DNA from: Chlorops oryzae
Taxonomy: Eukaryota > Arthropoda > Insecta > Diptera > Chloropidae
Assembly (NCBI GenBank): GCA_020466095.1
Contig: CM035806.1
Coordinates: 60,205,291 to 60,269,290 of the forward strand
Direction: 5' to 3'
DNA length: 64,000 bases
Below, piece after piece: positions 24,401 to 34,808 of this stretch. The notes below the pieces were generated by a model. That model did not search any database. It saw only the letters and a program-made list of their open reading frames with translations, and was not told where the DNA came from. Positions within the stretch are counted from its first letter, which is position 1, and the number at the start of each line of letters is the position of its first letter. The translations under genes were made by a program, and so were the position numbers.

Positions 24401-25237
24401 ATGGAAGAAAATGTAAGTAGATAAATATATTTGAGATTTTTTAGTAATTTTAGTTTTTTCAAACTTTCTCAATTTGGTAGCACCAAACCCAAAAGCAGAG
24501 GGCGTTAAAACGCAAAAGGTGGACTATGGCCGACGACGAAGCCCTCGTGGAAATTTGGCGAGATCATGAGGCCGAGTTTAGAAAAAATAAGCGAAACTCT
24601 CAATTTTATTCCGAAATGGCTTCTAAAATGGATAATACATTTACTGCACATGAAATTTTTACGAAAATTAGAAATTTGCGGCAAAAATATAGGTCAGAAT
24701 AGACTTATCGTTAATAAGTAGTGTAATTATTCCTTTTGATCTTTTTCTATAGAGTGGAGAAGAAAGCTATAGGACCCTCGGGAGGTAGCCCATCGCAGGG
24801 GGCTCTGTACGCTAAAGTACACGAAATTATTGGCAGTCACGCCTCCAACAACAGCCAAATTTTGCAAACTTTTGTAAGACAAAAACAAAACAAGTCAAAA
24901 CTTTTTGTGTGAATTTATATCATATATTTTTTTTTAGGAATTTCAGACATATTATTCGGATAACTCGTTATCTTCGCCCCAGTCGCCGATCATGTCAGAA
25001 CCACCATCACCTATGTCCATGTTGGACGAAACCCCGTCCACATCCTCAGGATCGTCGGAACCTAAAAAGAGGGGGCAAAAACAAGAAAAGGAAATTTTTT
25101 CTTTCTTTAAAACGCAAAGCGAAAAACAGCTAGAATTGTTGCAAAATATAAGTAGCGATTTCAAAAATTTTTTGCAAAAGCAAGAAGAAAACGATAAAAA
25201 ATTAATTGATATATTTGAAAAAATTGCAGAAAAATAA
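24401..25237 (+). CDS. Harbinger Myb/SANT-like accessory DNA-binding protein (four exons, intact)
   Basis: Exons 24401-24412, 24481-24692, 24753-24873 and 24938-25237 have GT donors (GTAAGT, GTCAGA, GTAAGA) and AG acceptors. Together they give 645 nt, an unbroken 214-residue protein. Residues about 15-75 form a trihelix/Myb-like domain (KRKRWT, EALVEIWRDH, FYSEMASKM, FTKIRNLRQKY). The middle is Ser/Pro-rich (SSPQSPIMSEPPSPMSM) and the C-terminus (about 160-214) is a charged helical region suited to self-association. In Harbinger elements this protein brings the transposase into the nucleus and to the transposon ends. The intact frame contrasts with the damaged partner on the other strand. Confidence 0.8.
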
Positions 25238-25498
25238 ATTAAGTTCCCAGTTGACAAAATGAGCATGCATACCCGAAGTATTCATGATTAATGCATCCAT
25301 GAGCATTTTTGAGCATTTTTTCATCATTTATCGTTGAAAATTTGATGATTTCCTATGAGAAGCCTTTATAAAAAGAAATGAGCAGGCATTGAGAATCGGC
25401 ATGCATGCCAAGCACTTTAGGAGGCATAAATCATGCATCTCATGCTCGTTTTTTCAACTGGGTTTTGCTGTAACCCCAATGATATCTTTGTTAAAACA

Positions 25499-26855
25499 TT
25501 ACTTACAAAAACTGCGTGCAATGGCGTCGCGAATATTGTTTGCTTCCTCATTGTTGTCGCCGATTCTGGTGCAATGATTAGGCTGGGGTTGTTGGGAATT
25601 TTCGGCGTACTCATCTTGCCAAGCTTTCGTAACGTTGTCGTCCTCAGATTTTAGAAAATTATGTAAAAGGCAACATGCTTTGATTACAACGTTCACATTC
25701 TTTGGAGCTAATTCTAGCCCTTTTCCTAATTTTCTAAACCTTGCTTTTAGTTGCCCAAAAGCATTCTCAATGACACGGCGACATCTGCTGAGGCGATAGT
25801 TAAAATTTTTTTCAATTTCCGGTTGACTGGCTTTATATGGAAACGGTTTCATCATGTATCGCGATAGTCTAAAAGCCGAGTCACCTATTAAAAGCACCGG
25901 AACGTTTCTGTTGCTCAATATTTTGCTGTGTGCATCGAAAATGTCTGTAGACTCATGGAAACATTTAAGCGAACTGTTTTCAAATATGAATGAATCGTTG
26001 TTTCGTCCTGTCGATCCAATGTTTAGATATGTAAACATGCACCTTTATGAACAAACATTTGCATTGATTTTTAAACCCATACTTCATAATTTATTTACCT
26101 GTGGTCACATGAGGCCAATAATCAACGGCATCAGCCTTTGGGGGCTGCACCTCTATGTGACATCCATCTTCGAAAATTAATTTTTATCAAATACTGTTTG
26201 TTTATAATTACTTTCATAAACCACCTATAGCTCCAAAACATTGCGGGAATCCCAGATCTTCGAATCCTTTCACAACTCTCTCAATTTCTTCGTCAGTGGG
26301 TGGGAAGGAAGAAATGTAATCGGATAAATTGTCGCAAACAGCGACTGAGAATTCGAGAACAATTTCGGCGACTGTACTGAGTCCCACTCCAAATAAATTG
26401 GATACTGTGCGATATTCAGCTGAAGAGCCCAGTGCGTACATTGAAATCGCTACTCTTTTTTCAAGCTCTATGGATGCACTAAAAAACGTGTCCTGCTTTT
26501 CAATGGACTTCACAAGCTCGCATAATTTTTTAAATGAGTTCCTGCCGATGCGGAAATTGTCGCGAAACTTGTTGTCGTCCATAGCAGGAACATCGAGCTC
26601 CCAGAAAGTGCTGTGACGGTTCTGCAAAGCTCAATGATAATGAATATATTCATTTATGCCATTTTACGTACTTACACGTTTCCAAGCTCTTCTTTGAGTT
26701 AAGTTCTTACTGGAAACTATTGTTGCTATTTTCAGTTAGTCCAGCATTGATATTAAAAAATTAATTTTTAACATAATTGCAACGGCTTTTAATTTTTGCA
26801 ATTGTCGCCGTCTTAAAAATAGCATACTCGCTGCATTTATCATTCCTTCTTCCAT
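25499..26855 (-). pseudogene. Harbinger DDE transposase, disrupted
   Basis: Exons inferred on the minus strand: 26855-26676 (ends AAACGT before GTAAGT), 26621-26225 (ends GCTATAG before GTGGTT), 26167-26099 (ends ACCACAG before GTAAAT) and about 26045-25499. The joins give the signatures AIDGCHIEV (first catalytic Asp, split by an intron), GSTGRNNDSF (second Asp) and RCRRVIENAFGQLKARFR (Glu), as in nuclease HARBI1-like transposases. Two defects are visible: a TAA at 26736-26738 in exon 1, and loss of roughly 20-25 expected residues at the start of exon 4. The copy should therefore be unable to make a full enzyme. Confidence 0.75.
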
Positions 26856-27030
26856 TTTACCAAATATTTTTGCAGAAAACTTCACGAAAACTTTTGTGCA
26901 AAGTAATCAAAACAAAAAAACAGCTGATTGAATATTTAAAGTCAGAAAAAGACAGTCTGAAAGGGTATTTTCTAAACTCAACTTAAGGAGCTAAAATCAG
27001 ATTTTAAGTTGACAGTCTGGAAACCATATT

Positions 27031-28927
27031 ACTTTTTGAGATCTTTCGATCTAAAAATGTAATAAGTATGCTCCTACCTTTTATAGTTTTTGATATATGA
27101 GACATTGACTTTGTGCTATAAAACACCTAAGTGACAAGCTTCGTATCCATCGTGTTCTATATAAAAAAAAATCGTGCATATAGAACAAAAACGGATAAAA
27201 CCATGAAAAAATTCGAATTCAATTTAAAATCACATTTTGTGCTCTGATTTTATTTTATTCATTTTCGATTCGATTTGACAAATGAAATCGAATAAATTGC
27301 CTTGCTCTACAAATCGAATCCCCATTAAATCTTGTGAATAAAAATACATTTCAAAGTCGTGTCGAAATTAAAAGTCGTCAAAAAACATGAAGCACAATTA
27401 AATATTTATTAAATATTTTGATTCTTTATTTTGAAGCGGTAAGCACAAGAATACTTTGCAAGATAAAATTTTGCTGGGGGCCACAAGGCAACCGCTACTA
27501 CCCTTTTCACGGGCGACAAGGTAGCCACATTAGCAGCTATTGATAGTCCTTTCAATAAATTTGTAATAACTGCAGCTGAAGAATCAATTGGCCAACACTG
27601 TTTGAGATTTTTAAAATTGGTCAACTGTGCTTGAACGAAATATCGTCGACTTAAAGTGTAAACCTGCTAACTAACAATTTCAAAACTTTACAGGGTTAAC
27701 AAAACACTTTTTTTTCAAGACTTCAAGCTTGGAAAGGAGACCCAAATTATGGATGGTTTATTTTGTTCCTATATGAAGTCTCTTATAATTTCGATTCTGT
27801 GCACCATATAAAGTCTACTTGGAGTCACTTGTTGGTGTTAGCTGTGAACTTTGACCACAGTTGGACTTTGACTTAGCAGTTTTACTCATCACCAATTTCT
27901 CCGTATTTAGAATTTGAAATTAAAGAAGATTTTTTTGCCTGACGATGCAGTGTGCTTTTTTCTTTCGAATGACATCGAAAACTCAGAATCGGTTAAAAGT
28001 GGACTTAGCAAGTTTACACTTTAAGCCGACGATATGTGTCTTCGCATGATTTTTCTACTTCTTGTGCTAATAATGCTACTACTTTTTTTAAGGTCACAGA
28101 ATGTGATTTTCTCTTAGTTTCAGTTTGGTATATACATACATACATAATAAACTATGAAATGATGAATGTTTAACAAATTTATTTATTTAGCCTTTGTCGC
28201 ATTTCCTTCTCTATTGGCTGACATTTCACTTAGTTACACATGATATTCACGAAAGTGAACATATTCGATATCCTGGAATGCGTACGATCCACAAATATAA
28301 TACAGTCCAGGCCAACTGAATATAGCTTTGAATTGATGATAACACCGGCACACCTATGTGTTTGCGATGCTGATCACGAATTCGGAGTCATATTTTCCCC
28401 ATCATCCTCAGTTTTCGCCCCAGCGCTCTACAAAACCCCCAAAAGGGTTAATTATCTAGAATGCATAAAATAACAATTTAAATATCCCAACTTACATTTT
28501 TTGATGTCCTGAGCAAGAATATGGAGTCGAAATCAAGCTACGACCATTAATTTTCCCTCAACACTCCCCAGAACCCCTGACCAACCACCCCCCAGTAGGG
28601 GGTCGCAAAAAAAATTTTTTTGCACAGGTTTTATTTCAAAGCTTATGGTCTGAAATATTTTTGAGATTTATTCCAAATTTTTCGGAAAAGGTTTAGAGGT
28701 TTTTTTGAATTATAAGCAAAAGTTTATCAATAACAAACATTATTGTCTCAGAGTCATTGCTTCGTTCGAAAAAAGTCTGAACTTTTCTGAAGTGTACAAA
28801 AATCATAAGTTTAGCCAATAGTTTTGGTCAATTTGGAGTAATGAAAGGAATATTTTTGGAAAATTTTCATAAGGCTTCATAACTTCTGAAGATTCTATAG
28901 AAATGGAACAAAGTAATGATGCAGTTT
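27031..28927. other. Intergenic; no gene recognised
   Basis: Open frames at 27409-27624 (-) and 28240-28473 (+) show no known motif, codon pattern or splice context. Nothing else supported. Confidence 0.45.
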
Positions 28928-29588
28928 AAACAAGTAAGGGTCTTATAGTCAGGCTAGCCTGACAAAAGAATACCGGACACAGACAGACATCTGCAAATAA
29001 TTTTTAATATCAGGAGTTGTTTAAGGCCATAGGGGCCCCATATACCGACTTTTGTTTTTTCGGAGTTCTTATCGGAGGCTTAAATATATAAGCGCAAATT
29101 CTAAATTTCATTGAAATATTTGGAAAAAGTCAGATTTTGGGGCAGTTTTGAGATTTTTGTGACAGGCCCTAATACTGAAGGTACCCTAATAATGGACCGA
29201 TCAAGAAAATTTTTGGGCAAGATGTGTATGGCTACAAAGGAAGTATAAGTGCCAATTTTCGTTCAAGTCCCATAGGCGTTTCGGGAGTAGGAGACAATTT
29301 TCGAAAACCGCCGTTCTGCCACGCCCATTTTTCTAATTTTTGTAAAGCACTTAATTGGCCTAAAATATGTTCAAAACCAAATTTCATCAAAATACCTTGT
29401 AAAACATCGGTTTTAGAGCAGTTTTTGTGATTTTCATAACAGAACCTGGTACTGGAGGTACCCCTAAAAATAGTCCGATCGGATCCATTCTCGAACTTGT
29501 TCTTACTCATGTCCCCGTGAGCACGCATACCAAATTTTGTCAAGATAGCTCAACTCCTTCGATAAGATAACTGTATACAAACAGACAG

Positions 29589-29666
<78 letters not shown>

Positions 29667-29807
29667 GGACATGGCTAAATCGAATCTCCTAGTGACGCTG
29701 ATCATTTCTATATATATTTTGTATAGTCTATCTCGAATGGTTCTGGGTGTTACACACAACCACACAAACGCAATATACCCTCGACACAGAGTGTGTCGGG
29801 TATAAAA
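28928..29807 (+). mobile_element. mini-me/DINE-1-like non-autonomous element
   Basis: Starts AAACAAGTAAGGGTCTTATA followed by a palindrome GTCAGGCTAGCCTGAC. Ends with a GACR tract at 29578-29668, the conserved ATGGCTAAATCGAAT core, a TATATATATT stretch and the terminal hairpin CGACACAGAGTGTGTCG before GGTATAAAAA. The core between (GTCY)n and (TA)n is the hallmark of dipteran mini-me elements, which are usually grouped with DINE-1 and Helitron-like elements. It encodes no protein; C-V-S-L-repeat frames in the GTCY tract are artefacts. Confidence 0.75.
29578..29668. repeat. (GTCY)n microsatellite
   Basis: About 90 bases of ACAG/ACGG tetranucleotides (GTCT/GTCC on the other strand), located inside the mini-me-like element where such tracts normally arise. 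Confidence 0.9.
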
Positions 29808-29830
29808 ATAGTGAATTTCTTCGTAATTCA

Positions 29831-30668
29831 CCCTGCAGAAATATGGACTGACCCAAGTGTAGCCTTCGGTCAGTCCCTCACGATACCACTACTAGTCCCC
29901 TCTTAATTCCACTTGCAATGTATTCAACTGACCTTTTTAACATGGGACTGTCATTGGAGAGGGACCGCTCCGCTGAGGGACTGACCGTAGGTGTGTCCCA
30001 TAAGGTTCATTCGAAAGAATATTCGAAAATTTGATTTTTTGTTGAGAGCATCACGTCAATCTCTCTCTCTTTTTCTCTGTTTCTCTTTTGAATGTTTCTA
30101 TTTATAGACATATTCATGATAGCAACAAAAGTGTATAAAGCGGTGCACCCAATTTTTCTCTCTTTTTCTCTCTGTCTCTTTTGAAAGTTTTTATTTATGG
30201 AGTCAAAAAAATTCGAGAGCCTTGCGTAGGCAATGTGCCCTCTCTCCCTTCGCGCGTATATTTAAAGAATTCTATTTGAACATCTTTTTTCGAATAATTG
30301 TTTGATGGGCACGGGATTTGAACAAGCGAACCTGCGGAATTTTGATTAGTAAGCTTGCACGCTATCCTCTGAGCTACCACTGGCTGTGACTCACTTAAAG
30401 ACAATATTCCATTTAAGTCCATAGAAGAAACGAAAATAAAGAATATAAAGAATTGAAACAGCATCCTCTCTCGCATGCTTCGAATAAGTTGCTTTTATTT
30501 TTGTATGAAATTCACAAAAATTTTCTAAGTTAATATGAGTGTCGTTTGGGGGACTGACCGCCGGTTAACCGATTTCGCTATAAGAAAGAGTCCTATTTTG
30601 ACCGGTCGATGTGGAACTGGTTAAAGGTCAGTCCTTTTTAGGAAATTAACCGCTTCATTTCTGCAGGG
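29831..30668. mobile_element. TIR element (CCCTGCAGAAAT ends) with a tRNA-like core
   Basis: CCCTGCAGAAAT at 29831-29842 is matched exactly inverted at 30657-30668, and GGACTGACC and GGTCAGTCC motifs recur in both arms. A tRNA-like module is at 30308-30386. It resembles the element at 36110-36626 in its arm: ACTAGTCCCC, ATTCAACTGACCT against ATTCAACTCACCT, and TTTAACATGGG. No protein is encoded. Confidence 0.7.
30308..30386 (-). repeat. tRNA-like module inside a TIR element
   Basis: Minus strand: TGGTAGCTCAGAGGATAGC (a good box A) and GCTTGTTCAAATCCC (a good box B). This is the most tRNA-like module in the window, but the anticodon stem is poor and there is no acceptor-stem pairing. Confidence 0.6.
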
Positions 30669-31298
30669 CAATTCCACAAATAATGATTTTACTCTTGAGG
30701 TGCAAAAGTATTAGCCTATTACATTCTTTTACACCTTGTAAAAAGAAAACGATGCATAAGTTAAGGCTTAAATTTTGAATACGCAATGCTAACATGATAG
30801 CCAATTTATTTTCAAAAATTTGAAAATGTTAGGTTTTTATGGCTATCTATTTTCTGGTAATGTCAACGCCGCACAGACTTTCAAAATCTGTAACTAAGCG
30901 CAGAGCAACATCGCAATAATTCAAACAAATGCATTTTTTAACAAGAGTAATGCATCTGGTTATCTTTTATTTTGGATGTTATGGTTTAGGTATTTTCAAA
31001 AAAAGTAAAACCATAACCAGAACGAGTGTTGTAGTCAGGCGAGCCTGACAATTCAATACCCAACACATTATACCATATTATAGAAACAATTTGTTCTAAA
31101 TTAGACTTTAGACCACGCCCTACTAACATATTTTTAAATGAGATATTTATGTGCATAAAAGAATATAAAACATCTCAAAAATGAAAATTCTTGAACACTT
31201 TTGGGGATTTTTATAACAGATCCTAGTACTGGAGGTACCCATAAAATGGTGCGTTCAAGTTGCCCCTCCCTGCCCAACTGTAAGTTCGTCCATTGGAC
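30669..31298. other. Spacer with a truncated mini-me-like element
   Basis: 31015-31260 holds GTAGTCAGGCGAGCCTGAC, CAATACCCAACACA and TAGTACTGGAGGTACCC, matching the 5' and middle parts of the element at 28928. The GTCY end is missing. The remainder shows nothing. Confidence 0.6.
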
Positions 31299-31993
31299 TA
31301 CACTGAGCGAACGTAACCATGTTTTTTTTTAAAGGGCCCATTGTTATTCACAGTCCTTTTGATTTTCGAGCAGAACAAAAATTTCAAAAGCAAAATGGTT
31401 GAATCAACAATATTTTTGGTTGATTTCAAAGGAAATATGTTTAATAATACATTTCTTAACGTTCGGTATAATTCTCATTTGTTTTATAAAATAGGGCATA
31501 CATATAAGATATTTATTCATCTTAGAACTTTTTAAGCATTGCGAAAGCAGACACGACAACGGAGGGACAAATCGGATGAAGTCCATCCGATGGCTATTTT
31601 TGTGGTTATGTTCAGCTGAGGGCTCTGTGGTTATTTGCTTTGAACGTTAATTTTTGTTTCAAAATTCAACAATTAGTTAGGGGGCATTTACACATTTGAC
31701 AATTTTGTCAAAATCTATGTCAAAACAATCTTCAAAAAGTATACACGTTAGAATTTTTGACATCAAAATCGTTTTTTGAGTCGAAAAATCATTTTAAATT
31801 TTGAAGTAAAATTTTTTTGATGTCAAACGTCAAAAGTGTAAATGGGCCCTTAGTTCAACAATTTAAATTCAAATCCATTTTTGAAAATTTTCATGTCAGT
31901 TCAACCTGAAATATAGTTGATTCAAAAATATTCCTTGTTGAAGCCGTTTTGTATGTTTTTCCCAGTTTTCTGGTTGATTTTTTTCTCTGTGTA
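31299..31993. mobile_element. Dispersed element, copy 1 (TACACTGAG... ends)
   Basis: Runs from TACACTGAGCGAA to TTTTTTTCTCTGTGTA and is repeated at 33466-34109 with high identity, including CTTAACGTTCGGTATAATTC and GCAGACACGACAACGGAGGG. The short inverted ends (TACAC-GAG) suggest a DNA-type element. No protein. It is interrupted by a MITE at 31680-31849. Confidence 0.65.
31680..31849. mobile_element. 170-bp MITE with TTA target duplication (Harbinger-type)
   Basis: TTA precedes GGGGGCATTTACACATTTGA at the left, and TCAAAAGTGTAAATGGGCCC is followed by TTA at the right. The interior is full of TGTCAAA/TTTGACA motifs. A 3-bp TWA duplication is the PIF/Harbinger signature. The related copy at 33.5-34.1 kb lacks the insertion and reads through GTTAGTTCAACAA, which supports the boundaries. 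Confidence 0.75.
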
Positions 31994-32096
31994 GGGGAGT
32001 ATGGAAGTATGATTTAACTCTTTAAATCGAAAAGATATCCTTGCATCTTTCATTCTTGTCCTAATTCGTCCGCTATCAAATCGCTTTCCTTATGCC

Positions 32097-32533
32097 CTTT
32101 TTAGACTATAAACTTAAAATCTGAATTTAGCTCCTTAAGTTGAATTTACCAAAAACCCTTTCAGACCGTCCATTCCTTCATTAACGACCTCAAACAGTTG
32201 TTTTTTTTTTTTTGTTTTGATTGATTTTCAAACAACTTTTCACAGTCTCGAGCATTTGTTTTACTTAAAAACTGCAAAATGGAAAATGATCAGAAAAAAA
32301 CTTTAAGCATGTTATTGTTGAGACGTCAGAAATTGCAAAAAAATAAAAGCAACCGGAACATTCAACATGTTGCAATTCTCTTCAGTAGTCAAAACACGCT
32401 TTTCAATATTAACTTCAAATCAAAATACAAACAGCTTTATTTCTGCATTTAAACAGGCTAAATTAAGGCTAAATTCAACGAAAAATTCTACATTAACCTT
32501 TAAATTCAGTTAAATGCAATAGTCTGAAAAGAG
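32097..32533. mobile_element. Harbinger-related non-autonomous element
   Basis: The left end CTTTTTAGACTATAAACTTA continues through AAATCTGAATTTAGCTCCTTAAG and matches the right end of the Harbinger copy at 27.0 kb. The right end reads AGTCTGAAAAG. An ATGGAAAATG in the middle may be the remnant of the accessory gene's first exon. About 430 bp, not coding. Confidence 0.6.
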
Positions 32534-32602
32534 CATTAGGAGCATTTCACGTACGGGACAAATAATATTCATGATATTTTTTATCTTTAAATGATAAATT
32601 TT

Positions 32603-32740
32603 ATGAAAAGATTCGGGCATGTGACAGAAATCGAATACGACAGAAAAGGTTCGATTTCGCTTACATTTGTATGAAAATTTAACCGAAATCGAACGTTTTC
32701 TGTCGTATTCGATTTCTGTCACATGCCCGAATCTTTTCAT
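32603..32740. repeat. Compact 138-bp hairpin, ~57-bp arms
   Basis: ATGAAAAGATTCGGGCATGT at 32603 begins an arm that reappears inverted and ends at 32740. There is about one mismatch over the arm and the loop is about 25 bases. It could be a miniature transposon or a hairpin RNA precursor; nothing else decides. Confidence 0.7.
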
Positions 32741-33465
32741 GTGCTCATATTAAGATACTTAACAGGATATAAGGTGCCCTTTCCAAAATTTTGAAGTAAT
32801 TATATTAGTTTTTGCCTGTTTGTACGGGACAAAAGTATCATTTTCTGTGGAATGCTCCATTAATGTACCTAATAACAGTAGCGTGGCGAGGGGGGAGAGC
32901 CCAGGAGGAGCCGCCCCGGGCGCCAAATTATATTGCAAATTTTATGAAAGTTTTGAAGACTTTATATTTCAATTTTGGTTTCAACTGGCGCAAACGCAAA
33001 TGTGCGTTATTTTTGATCAGTGCTAAGCGCTAAATAAGCGCCAAGTACTTGCTGCAATAAAGCGCTTGCTTCGCGGAACATGCCTATGTTAAATTCAAGT
33101 GCATTTAGAAGGAGGAACAAGCGCTTTACTGCTTTAAAAATCGTTTTCTTGCCGCTTATAAGAGCTTTTGGTCCAAATAGGTTTTTTTCTTTTAAATATA
33201 ATCTAAAAAATTGTCAAATCAAATCTATATTCTCTGAGTAAAATCGAATGTGCGGTCGTGTAAAATGTAAGGTGTTGAAGGTTCTCGTACAATGACAACA
33301 ATCGAAATTTTGGCATTTCATTATAACGCAGTTGAAAGCAAAACAAAAACACAACTAAGCCAAAAGCTTTTGTCACCCAAATGATAATTCGATTGGCAAT
33401 TTTCCAGAAAATATTTTTCGCTTTCGTTTGAAGTTTCCAGTTGTTGCTGCAAGTGCCGTGATATG
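32741..33465. other. Spacer with a half MITE
   Basis: 32878-32935 (CAGTAGCGTGGCGAGG, GCCGCCCCGGGCGCCAAAT) matches one half of the hAT-type MITE at 47922-48066. The rest is featureless; the frame 33203-33487 (-) has no domain. Confidence 0.5.
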
Positions 33466-34109
33466 TACACTGAGCGAACTTAACCATGATTTTTTTTTTT
33501 AAATGCGCATTGTTGTTCTAAGTCCTTTTGATTTTCGAGCAGAACGAAAATTTCAAAAGAAAAATTGTTGAGTCAACAACATTTTGGGTTGATTTAAAAG
33601 GAAATATGTTTAATAATACATTTCTTAACGTTCGGTATAATTCTCATTTGTTTTATAAAATAGGACATATAAGATATTCATTCATCTTAGAGCTTTTTAA
33701 GCATTGCGAAAGCAGACACGACAACGGAGGGACAAATCGAATGAAGTCCATCCGATGGCTATTTTTGGGGTTATATTCGGCAAGGTTATGTTGTGGCCAT
33801 TTGCTTTGAACGTTAAATAAATTTGTTTTGACATTTCTTCTTTTATGGGTATTTTAGAAATGTTTTTCATTATAAAAATTATCTTGTCAATTTCAATCAT
33901 GTCCGTGGTTAGTTCAACAATTTAAATTTAAATCCATTTTTGAAAATTTTAATGTCAATTCAACCTGAAACAGAGTTGATTCAAAAGGAAAATCTTTAAT
34001 TTTTTCAACAAGAAAAATTGTTAAAATAAAAATATTCCTTGTTGAAGCCGTTTTGAATGTTTTTCCTTTTGATTTAACCAGTTTTCCGGTTGATTTTTTT
34101 CTCTGTGTA
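33466..34109. mobile_element. Dispersed element, copy 2 (TACACTGAG... ends)
   Basis: Second copy of the element at 31299-31993, lacking the nested MITE and carrying about 100 bp not found in copy 1. Non-coding. Confidence 0.65.
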
Positions 34110-34540
34110 AGTGCATATTCATATGTAAGTCTTTTGTCAAAAGTTTGCATGTCGCGCTGCCCGTTATGTAGTCAAATGAATATCATCAAAAAATTTTTGG
34201 TCCTTAAAAAGGATCCTACATCGCGTTGAAACAAATTATTCGCTTTTCGATTCTCCTCTTTGGTAAGCAACAGCCCGAAAATCAAATTTCTTTTGAATGA
34301 CACAGTCATCAGTTCGGTCACCGAAACCATACGATGGCGGTGTCGCAACTGTTTGGATGATATATCAACATTGCTTTTCTGTAGTCTCGTTTCTCCAAAG
34401 GTCTTTAACACCACAATTTCCTGCAGTTTGCAGTGTTTTGTGTGACGAATTAAAGTCGAAAATATTCCGACGTCGACATTTGCCGATAAAATTCCACTTT
34501 TCTTGTGAATCTCCCTAATATGTTTTCGAAATACCTCAGT

Positions 34541-34735
34541 CCCGTTTTCACTTAGGATCATCCTCGGGGCTCGATACCTGTGTGCCGAATATTGACGTGA
34601 TTGGTCCAGCTGTTTGGAAGCAGATCCGACCACAGACGGGCAAACGGACATGTCTAAATCGATTCAGTTTTCGACCCTGATCTAGAATATACCTACATAT
34701 TTTTCTGTCTACTCCTGCGTGGCCTAGTACTAGCT
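34541..34735 (+). mobile_element. 3' fragment of a mini-me-like element
   Basis: ACTTAGGATCAT, TTGGTCCAGCTGTTTGG, GATCCGACCACAGACGG and CATGTCTAAATCGATTCAG match the 3' third of the element ending at 59711. The terminal hairpin is lost, and an AT-rich tract follows to 34808. Confidence 0.65.
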
Positions 34736-34808
34736 TTTACGAGGTACGCACAATAATTATAATTATTATATATATATATTTATATATATATATATATTAT
34801 TATATATA

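Larger units (their letters stand above)
24191..27030. mobile_element. PIF/Harbinger DNA transposon (near full length)
   Basis: AATATGGTTTCCAGACT at 24191-24207 is matched exactly inverted at 27014-27030, and similarity continues inwards (both sides reach CTGATTTTAG). Inside are the two genes that define this superfamily: a Myb/SANT-like DNA-binding protein on the plus strand and a DDE transposase on the minus strand, convergently arranged. The target duplication could not be fixed because the flank is TA-rich. Shorter relatives lie at 32097-32533 and possibly at 46229-46732. Confidence 0.85.

Noticed and set aside
29550..29831. Frame with CLSV-type cysteine/serine repeats
   Set aside because: Translation of the (GTCY)n microsatellite.
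30308..30386. Possible functional tRNA gene
   Set aside because: Boxes A and B are good, but anticodon and acceptor stems do not pair; treated as tRNA-derived repeat. The same applies to the other modules.
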